Source of the DNA: DASPTB01 sp035623615
GTDB lineage: Bacteria > Actinomycetota > UBA4738
Assembly: GCA_035623615.1 (NCBI GenBank)
Contig: DASPTB010000250.1
Location: forward strand, 1 to 5,736
Direction of reading: 5' to 3'
DNA length: 5,736 nucleotides
Part shown: in pieces, positions 1 to 4,235 of the stretch
Layout of the letters: every line of letters begins with the position of its first letter
Numbering within the stretch: the stretch's first letter is position 1
The notes under the pieces: model-generated
The model's input: the letters and a program-made list of their open reading frames with translations, nothing else
Database searches by the model: none
What the model was told of the DNA's origin: nothing
Position numbers and translations under genes: made by a program

Positions 1-3
1 ACC

Positions 4-122
4 GTTTCGGTGGCTATGGCGGAGGGGAGACACCCGGTCCCATTCCGAACCCGGAAGTTAAGCCCTCCAGCGCCGATGGTACTGCCCTGGAGACGGGGTG
101 GGAGAGTAGGTCGCCGCCGAGA
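4..122 (+). rRNA. rrf: 5S ribosomal RNA
   Basis: This is the 5S rRNA of the large ribosomal subunit and the last gene of an rRNA operon whose 23S and 16S genes would lie to the left, outside the window. The conserved core is plain to read: CCCATTCCGAACCCGGAAG, then TTAAGCCCTCCAGCGCCGATG, then GGGAGAGTAGGTCGCCGCC. Helix I closes between TCGGTGGC at 7-14 and GCCGCCGA at 113-120, and weaker pairs can extend it to about 4-123. A length near 119 nt is normal. The exact mature ends are uncertain by two or three bases. The gene looks intact. Confidence 0.96.
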
Positions 123-128
123 CTCGTT

Positions 129-158
129 GACGAAGGGCCCCTCAGGGGGCCCTTCGTC
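129..158 (+). terminator. Hairpin downstream of the rRNA operon, probable terminator
   Basis: A perfect 13-bp stem (129-141 pairing with 146-158) closes a four-base TCAG loop, six bases after the 5S gene. It is very GC-rich and placed where an rRNA operon terminator is expected. The 3' side continues with GTTCCCGG and has no run of T, so it is not a textbook intrinsic terminator. It may work with Rho or as a processing and stability stem. The next gene starts only about 20 bases beyond the stem, so incomplete termination would feed transcription into that gene. Confidence 0.75.
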
Positions 159-166
159 GTTCCCGG

Positions 167-172
167 TAGGGT
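167..172 (+). promoter_or_regulatory. Possible -10 element (TAGGGT) for a leaderless start of the first TPR gene
   Basis: TAGGGT fits the TANNNT -10 pattern common in actinobacteria. Exactly seven bases (173-179) separate it from the GTG at 180, the spacing expected if transcription starts on the start codon and the mRNA is leaderless. No -35 resembling TTGACA is seen; that position lies inside the terminator hairpin. The same bases could instead be read as part of a GGTAGG ribosome binding site, so the call is tentative. Confidence 0.35.
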
Positions 173-179
173 GATCACC

Positions 180-1208
180 GTGGCCGTTCCTCCGAAGAAG
201 CGCGGTGGTTCGTCGCGCGGTGGTTCGTCGCGCGGTGGCGCTTCACACGGCCGCCGGCGGGACGACGGCGGCGGGCGGCCGGCGCGCAAGGGCGCCGATG
301 CAGACGCGCCCTCCCGCGCCGGTGCGTCCTCGCACGAGGGGCGCGCGAGCTCGGGGCGGAGTCAGTCCGGCCGCAGCTCCGCCGGTCGGAGCGCCGCCGG
401 CCGCCCCTCCGGTGTGCAGCGCCGCCGACATGGAGCCGCTCATCGAACAGCCGCGTACGGCAGGGCAGGACACGACGCAGCCGGCCGGCGCTCCTCTGCC
501 GCCGGTTCGTCGGGCCGTCACGGCGCAGACAGAACCATGCCGGCACGCGCGCCTCGCGAACAAGGGACGCGAGGCGCGAAGGGCCCCCGGGACCCTCTCG
601 TGGAAGAGGTGCGCGGGGCGGCGCCGCGAGCCAAGCAGGCCGCCGCGGTTGAGTGCTTCGAGCGGGCGCGAGAGCTGCTGCAGAAGGGCCGCGACGGCGC
701 CGCCGCCCAGGCGGCCGAGGAGGCGAAGCGCCTGGCCCCCAGATCGATCTCCGTCCGCGAGGTTCTCGGCGTCGCCCTCTACCGCGCGGGGCGATACCGC
801 GACGCCCTTCGTGAGCTGCAGGCGTACCGTCGCATCAGCGGCCGTCTCGACGAGAACCACCTCATCGCGGACTCCTACCGGGGGCTGGGCATGCCGGAAA
901 AGGCGGTCCCGGTCGCGCGCGAGGCGGTCGGCGGCAAGCTTCCCGACGAGACCAGGGCGGAGGCGGCGATCGTCGGGGCCGCCGCGCTCGCGGACCTCGG
1001 CAGATTCGAGGAAGCCCTCTCGCTCTTGCACCGATTCCCCTCGCGCCGGAACGTCGGGCACCCGTGGGAGCTGCGGCTCTGGTACGTGACGGGCGACGTG
1101 CTCGAGCGGGCGGGGCGCCCCGCCGACGCCGCGGAGGAGTTTCGTCGCATCGTCCGATACGACGCCGACGCGTTCGACGCCGCAGAGCGGCTCGCCGCGC
1201 TGAACTGA
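180..1208 (+). CDS. TPR-repeat protein with long Arg/Gly/Ser-rich N-terminus (Rv1691-like)
   Basis: Residue numbers here count from the in-frame GTG at 171. Residues 11-150 are low-complexity, basic and presumably disordered. They open with three RGG units (RGGSS, RGGSS, RGGAS) and go on with SGR/AGR motifs. Residues 159-335 form about five TPR-like helical hairpins; the clearest is VREVLGVALYRAGRYRDALREL near 195-216. TPRs bind proteins, so a scaffold role in the cytoplasm is likely; no catalytic motif is seen and there is no signal peptide. The arrangement (basic tail, then the VREALG-type TPR, then a RGLG-type repeat) resembles mycobacterial Rv1691 as I recall it. GTG 180 is preferred because a GGTAGG motif lies nine bases upstream and a TANNNT box seven bases upstream; GTG 171 abuts that motif directly. 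The gene follows the 5S hairpin and meets the hydrolase gene tail to tail, 10 bases apart. The function is unknown. Confidence 0.85.
   Translation: MAVPPKKRGGSSRGGSSRGGASHGRRRDDGGGRPARKGADADAPSRAGASSHEGRASSGRSQSGRSSAGRSAAGRPSGVQRRRHGAAHRTAAYGRAGHDAAGRRSSAAGSSGRHGADRTMPARAPREQGTRGAKGPRDPLVEEVRGAAPRAKQAAAVECFERARELLQKGRDGAAAQAAEEAKRLAPRSISVREVLGVALYRAGRYRDALRELQAYRRISGRLDENHLIADSYRGLGMPEKAVPVAREAVGGKLPDETRAEAAIVGAAALADLGRFEEALSLLHRFPSRRNVGHPWELRLWYVTGDVLERAGRPADAAEEFRRIVRYDADAFDAAERLAALN
201..240 (+). repeat. 15-bp tandem repeat encoding RGG boxes
   Basis: The 15-base unit CGCGGTGGTTCGTCG occurs twice exactly (201-215 and 216-230), followed by a third partial copy starting at 231 that diverges after eight or nine bases. 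It keeps the reading frame and encodes RGGSS-RGGSS-RGGAS at the start of the TPR protein. Copy number could vary between strains without a frameshift. Confidence 0.85.
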
Positions 1209-1218
1209 CGTCCAGCCG

Positions 1219-2157
1219 CTAAGGAGCGGAGCCCGACTCCTCCGATTCTCGCTCCCATCGCTTGCGCCAGTACCGGATCAGGCCCGCGGCGTTCACCCGG
1301 TAGCTCGCGAGCATGTCGTACCGCGCCATGTCGGCGCCCGGGCCCGCGTCCTCGAGGACGTCGTTCGTCCCACGCTCCTCGAGCAGCCGCGCGATCTCGT
1401 CGAGATCCTTGGACGAGCGGAGGGCGGTCCCGACAACGCCGGCCCACCCCCTCATCCGAGCGATCGACAGGTCGCACATCGCGTCCACCTCCGGCACCGG
1501 CCCGTAGTGCGAGAGGAACAGGACCGACCGGGCGCGGCGGCGAATCCGCTCGATGCTTCGCAGCGCCACCTCGACGTCGATGTCCGGTGGTGGGGTCGCC
1601 GGCCGGAGCACGCCGACATCCGGGAGGTGGATCCCGAGAGCGTCGCCGACGAACACGCCTCCCGTCTCGGAGTCGACGAGCGCCACGTGATGCGAGGCGT
1701 GGCCGGGCGTGTACAGCACATCCAGCGAGCGACCTCCGAGACGGATCACGTCGCCGTCGGAGATCGATCGAATGCGCTCCGCGGGAGCGGGTTCCACGTC
1801 ACCGAAGTAGGCGTGCGTCGTCTCCTCCCCGTAGACCCGAGCCGTGCTCGACACCAGCCGGGTCGGATCCACCATGTGCGGGGCGCCGCGCTCGTGGACC
1901 CAGATGGTGGCACCGGGGTGGCGCCGGGCGAGCGTGCCCACGCCGCCCGCGTGATCGAGATGGATGTGCGTGACGACGACGTGGGCGAGGTCCGCGGGTC
2001 CGATCCCGAGACGCTCCAGGCCCTCGATGACGGCGGTCGACGACGTGCTCGGTCCCGTCTCGACCAGCGCCGGTTCGTCACCCCGAAGGAGGTACGCGGA
2101 GGTCACGAGGTCTTGCCCGATCATCTTCGTGTCAATGGGAACGACGCTCGGATCCAC
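1219..2157 (-). CDS. Metallo-beta-lactamase-fold hydrolase (glyoxalase II-like)
   Basis: A 312-residue protein of the metallo-beta-lactamase superfamily, which uses one or two metal ions, usually zinc, to hydrolyse diverse substrates. The metal ligands are all present: H64-x-H66-x-D68-H69 in THIHLDHAGG, H153 in PGHASHH, D172 in VGDALG and H217 in SHYGP. The N-terminal VPIDT...AYLLRGDEPALVETGP strands are typical of glyoxalase II-like members. Residues 225-312 are a helical extension ending in AAGLIRYWRKR, a tail seen in several MBL subfamilies. No second domain (rhodanese, flavodoxin or RNase J beta-CASP) is present, and the substrate cannot be told from sequence. The GTG start at 2157 is chosen because the conserved first strand begins right after it; no ribosome binding site is visible, but a TAGACT box lies six bases upstream. 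The likely product is cytoplasmic. It is divergent from the SSB-like gene and convergent with the TPR gene. Confidence 0.92.
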   Translation of the reverse strand: MDPSVVPIDTKMIGQDLVTSAYLLRGDEPALVETGPSTSSTAVIEGLERLGIGPADLAHVVVTHIHLDHAGGVGTLARRHPGATIWVHERGAPHMVDPTRLVSSTARVYGEETTHAYFGDVEPAPAERIRSISDGDVIRLGGRSLDVLYTPGHASHHVALVDSETGGVFVGDALGIHLPDVGVLRPATPPPDIDVEVALRSIERIRRRARSVLFLSHYGPVPEVDAMCDLSIARMRGWAGVVGTALRSSKDLDEIARLLEERGTNDVLEDAGPGADMARYDMLASYRVNAAGLIRYWRKRWERESEESGSAP

Positions 2158-2163
2158 CGCGGC

Positions 2164-2169
2164 AGTCTA
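2164..2169 (-). promoter_or_regulatory. Possible -10 element (TAGACT) for the hydrolase gene
   Basis: Read on the - strand, TAGACT matches TANNNT and ends six bases before the GTG at 2157. This puts the expected transcription start at or next to the start codon, as in leaderless actinobacterial mRNAs, and fits the lack of a ribosome binding site. No good -35 hexamer is seen 16-18 bases upstream. Confidence 0.35.
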
Positions 2170-2235
2170 CGCCGAGACATCGAGCGACACGGGTGATCGC
2201 CGCCACCCACAACCAGCAATGTCGTACCCCTCCGC

Positions 2236-2241
2236 TACGAT
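2236..2241 (+). promoter_or_regulatory. Possible -10 element (TACGAT) for the SSB-like gene
   Basis: TACGAT matches TANNNT and lies 25 bases before the ATG at 2267, leaving a short leader that contains the purine-rich ribosome binding site. The -35 position (about 2212-2218) does not resemble TTGACA. The rest of the divergent intergenic region (2158-2266) shows no convincing operator or hairpin. Confidence 0.35.
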
Positions 2242-2249
2242 TCGGACGC

Positions 2250-2262
2250 AGGAGAAGGGGGG
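2250..2262 (+). promoter_or_regulatory. Ribosome binding site of the SSB-like gene
   Basis: The purine run AGGAGAAGGGGGG ends four bases before the ATG at 2267 and contains AGGAG and AAGGGG, good matches to the anti-Shine-Dalgarno sequence. It is the strongest ribosome binding site in the window. It fixes the start at 2267 rather than at any upstream in-frame codon, which would run antisense to the hydrolase gene. Confidence 0.8.
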
Positions 2263-2266
2263 ACAC

Positions 2267-2575
2267 ATGGTGTCGGTCAACGTCGTCGTACTGGCCGGAC
2301 GGTTGTCGGATTCACCGGAGCTGAAGACGATGCCGTCCGGCGATCAGGTCGCCAGGTTCCGCCTCTCGATCCCGGAAGAGAACCGGCGCCTTCTCCCTCT
2401 CCCGGTGACGGCCTGGGATCGCCTTCCTCGGCGTGCGTCCGAGGCGCTCGTCAAGGGCGACGCGGTGCTGGTGCGCGGCCACTTGATCCGGCGTTTCTAC
2501 CGCGACGGTGGTGGTGGTCGCTCGGTGACCGAAGTGGTTGCGACGGAGGTGAAGAAGCTGGAGGAGGCCAACTGA
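2267..2575 (+). CDS. Short single-stranded DNA-binding (SSB-like) OB-fold protein
   Basis: A 102-residue protein matching the N-terminal OB fold of bacterial SSB. Family hallmarks in order: NVVVLAGRLSDSPELKTMPSGDQVARFRLSI (residues 5-35, shown by its strand 1, the G-x-L-x-x-x-P-E turn and the PSG turn), LPVTAWDRL (45-53) with the usual tryptophan at 50, then ALVKGDAVLVRGHL (60-73), and SVTEVVATEVKKLE at the end. It probably binds single-stranded nucleic acid in the cytoplasm. Two points are odd. The segment between residues 36 and 45, normally a longer loop and strand, is shortened. The protein also ends just after the OB fold, with no Gly-rich linker and no acidic DDDIPF-type tip that recruits replication and repair proteins. 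It is therefore unlikely to be the main replicative SSB; a specialised paralogue is a fair inference. It starts from its own ribosome binding site and meets the DUF1015 gene tail to tail, 12 bases apart. Confidence 0.85.
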   Translation: MVSVNVVVLAGRLSDSPELKTMPSGDQVARFRLSIPEENRRLLPLPVTAWDRLPRRASEALVKGDAVLVRGHLIRRFYRDGGGGRSVTEVVATEVKKLEEAN

Positions 2576-2587
2576 ACATGTGTTCCG

Positions 2588-3808
2588 TCATGCGTCTGTT
2601 GGGTTGCCCGCCCGGCGCGCGGCGACGGGGTCCCGAGAGGATTCGTGCGGGCGGATGACCATGCCGGTCCTTGGTTTGGGCCAGAAGTACGTCGACTTCT
2701 CGGGGAGACGGTCACCTGAGACCACGGTCGATCGGACGCGGGCGACGGTTGTCGGCGGAAGGAAGAACGCGCCTGCCGCTCCGCCGCGGACTCGCTCCTC
2801 CGCTTCGGCGGCGTCGGGGACATAGCGAAGGTGATCCTCCGGAAGACCATCCAGGATCTGCGCGTGCAACGCGCTGACGGCGGGTGGGTGCCCGTCCAGA
2901 TCGATCAAACGATGGGCGAGTTCGCCGTCCTCGTGGCTGGCCATGCCGACCACCAGTCCGTCGTCCCGCACGCCGGCCAGAACCTCCTGGAGGTCGCGAA
3001 CGCGCCGGCCCGGGGGTGACGGCCGGACCACGCTGCTGACCACGCGATGGAACGGAAGAACAAGGGGATGCTCCGTCGCGGCGTCGACGATGAGCATCAT
3101 CACCTGGTCCCAGGGGCCGCTCCCGGCCGAGGGGCGCATGAGGTCGCGGTAGGCGAGGGCGACCGCGTACCGGTGGTGACCGTCCGCGATCATCACCGAC
3201 TCGGTCCTCAGCAGGGCTGCGACCTCCTCCGCCAGATCCGGTGCGGCCCAGAGCGAATGAGCCGTCCCCGCCTCGTCGAGCACGTGGCGAACGGGAGGCG
3301 CGATCATCACCGCGTCCAGCAGGGTGGCCAACGCCGGGGAGGGACCGTCGAAGACGGCGTAGATCGGCGACAGGTTCGCGTGGACGTTCTTCAGGAGCTC
3401 GAGCCGGTCCTCGACCGGTCCGAGCAGCGTGCGCTCGTGGGGGATGATGCTGCCACCGAGCGGCTCCAGATCCACGGCCGCGATCACGCCGCGGACGCGT
3501 CGCTGCTCGCCGTTGTGGACGAACCGCATCTCGTACGGGTACAGGGAAGGCGCGTCGCTGGGCGAGAACACGCCGAGACGCCGCCACTCCGCGAGCAGCT
3601 GACCCGCTCGCGCGTGCCGCAGGGCAGGGTCGTGGCCCGCTGAGCTGCTCCCGAGGTCCAAGCGAACGATGTTGTACGAGCTCGCTTGGCGAAGGCGCCG
3701 CGCTTCGCCGGGGGATACCTGATCGTACGGAGGCGCCGTCAGCACCTCCATGTCGCCGGCCACGGACGGGTCGTAGAGCAGTCCCCGGAACGGGCGCACG
3801 GTCGGCAC
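2588..3808 (-). CDS. DUF1015 family protein
   Basis: A 406-residue protein that matches the DUF1015 family along its whole length. Landmarks, numbered from GTG 3808: VRPFRGLLYDP (4-14), APPYDQVSPGEARRL (25-39), YNIVRLDLG (45-53), YPYEMRF (90-96), IIPHERTLLGPVEDRLELL (121-139), NLSPIYAVFDG (145-155), the signature MIADGHHRYAVALAYRD (206-222), HRVV (254-257) and STYFWPKPRTGMVIRP (372-387). The invariant-looking DGHHRY and PHERT motifs suggest an enzyme active site, but I cannot state the reaction with confidence; my recollection that some members act as small-molecule kinases is unverified. It is cytoplasmic, with no signal or membrane segment. The GTG at 3808 is chosen because AAGG lies eight bases upstream and the conserved domain starts right there; the open frame runs further upstream but would be antisense to the next TPR gene. 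It is divergent from that gene with a 34-base gap. Confidence 0.92.
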   Translation of the reverse strand: MPTVRPFRGLLYDPSVAGDMEVLTAPPYDQVSPGEARRLRQASSYNIVRLDLGSSSAGHDPALRHARAGQLLAEWRRLGVFSPSDAPSLYPYEMRFVHNGEQRRVRGVIAAVDLEPLGGSIIPHERTLLGPVEDRLELLKNVHANLSPIYAVFDGPSPALATLLDAVMIAPPVRHVLDEAGTAHSLWAAPDLAEEVAALLRTESVMIADGHHRYAVALAYRDLMRPSAGSGPWDQVMMLIVDAATEHPLVLPFHRVVSSVVRPSPPGRRVRDLQEVLAGVRDDGLVVGMASHEDGELAHRLIDLDGHPPAVSALHAQILDGLPEDHLRYVPDAAEAEERVRGGAAGAFFLPPTTVARVRSTVVSGDRLPEKSTYFWPKPRTGMVIRPHESSRDPVAARRAGNPTDA

Positions 3809-3830
3809 GGCGGCAACCTTAGGGCATAAT
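3802..3830 (+). promoter_or_regulatory. Probable promoter of the small TPR / HAD-GNAT unit
   Basis: TCGGCA at 3802-3807 (4 of 6 to TTGACA) and CATAAT at 3825-3830 (5 of 6 to TATAAT) are 17 bases apart, the best promoter-like pair in the window. Transcription would start near 3836-3838, only about six bases before the GTG at 3843, so the leader is almost absent. The -35 overlaps the GTG start codon of the DUF1015 gene on the other strand. Confidence 0.5.
3817..3820 (-). promoter_or_regulatory. Ribosome binding site of the DUF1015 gene
   Basis: On the - strand AAGG lies eight bases before the GTG at 3808. It is a short but well-spaced Shine-Dalgarno match and is the reason for choosing this start over upstream in-frame codons. 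Confidence 0.5.
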
Positions 3831-3842
3831 CGTCGCACGCGC

Positions 3843-4220
3843 GTGGGAACGTCTCCATCTCCTCCGGGCACGACGGCGTACGACCTGCTGATGCGGGCGC
3901 GTGCCTTCATGGACGGCGGGCACCCGCACCAAGCGGCCCTGCTGCTCGATCGTGCCAAGCTCCTCGAACCCGAGAAGGGCTCCATTCGCGAGACGCTCGG
4001 ACGGGCGCTCTACCTCGCAGGACAGAACGCACGGGCTCGGCGCGAGTTCGCGAAGGCCGTTCAGATCGACCCCGTCAACGACTACGCGCACTTCGGTCTG
4101 GCGCTGTCGTGCGCAAAGACGGGTCAGCGAACCCGGGCCATCGCGCACCTGAAGCTCGCCGTGGCGATGCGGCCCGACGCGGAGGTCTACCGTCGCGCCC
4201 TCGAGCGGCTGGGCGCATGA
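3843..4220 (+). CDS. Small three-repeat TPR protein
   Basis: A 125-residue protein made almost wholly of three consecutive 34-residue TPR units: residues 12-45 (starting AYDLLMRARAF), 46-79 (GSIRETLGRALYLAG) and 80-113 (DYAHFGLALSCAKTG). Each carries the usual small/large pattern (L, G, A, A, P). A short capping helix, EVYRRALERLG, follows. It is presumably a cytoplasmic protein-binding adaptor; no catalytic residues are apparent. The second unit reads like the repeat near residue 195 of the larger TPR protein in this window (both S-x-RE-x-LG-x-ALY-x-AG), and the similarity extends thinly over about 95 residues, so the two may be paralogues. The GTG at 3843 has no ribosome binding site, but a CATAAT box lies 12 bases upstream. 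The stop comes 15 bases before the HAD-GNAT start in the same frame, so the two genes are very likely co-transcribed. Confidence 0.85.
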   Translation: MGTSPSPPGTTAYDLLMRARAFMDGGHPHQAALLLDRAKLLEPEKGSIRETLGRALYLAGQNARARREFAKAVQIDPVNDYAHFGLALSCAKTGQRTRAIAHLKLAVAMRPDAEVYRRALERLGA

Positions 4221-4235
4221 CGACGGGCCGGCGCC

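Noticed and set aside
129..158. Hairpin after 5S considered as a small RNA or mobile-element end
   Set aside because: Its placement directly after the 5S gene and its simple perfect stem fit an rRNA operon terminator or processing stem; no second copy is present in the window.
170..201. 10-base palindrome GGTGATCACC at 170-179, with a near copy GGTGATCGCC at 2192-2201, as a shared operator
   Set aside because: GGTGATC-type strings also occur inside coding regions here (for example near 2829 and 4893), and a single 10-base match is too weak to claim a regulator site.
243..1061. Open frames on both strands inside the first TPR gene (for example 243-1061 - strand and 205-1089 + strand)
   Set aside because: They are shadows of the TPR frame: no domain, skewed Arg/Pro composition, no start signals.
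1507..2196. A 229-codon + strand frame antisense to the hydrolase gene
   Set aside because: The - strand frame holds the complete set of metal ligands of a known superfamily; the antisense product has no family-like pattern.
1964..2266. Upstream extension of the SSB-like gene to 1964
   Set aside because: It would be antisense to the start of the hydrolase gene and would add residues unlike any SSB; the strong ribosome binding site before 2267 decides the start.
3809..3985. Longer N-terminus for DUF1015 starting at 3985
   Set aside because: The family's conserved VRPFRGL start coincides with GTG 3808, and the extension is antisense to a well-supported TPR gene.
1219..4220. Hydrolase, SSB-like, DUF1015 and TPR genes as a new defence or mobile system
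   Set aside because: The genes are not co-directional, there are no nuclease, toxin, integrase or transposase genes and no flanking repeats, and each family is a common chromosomal one.
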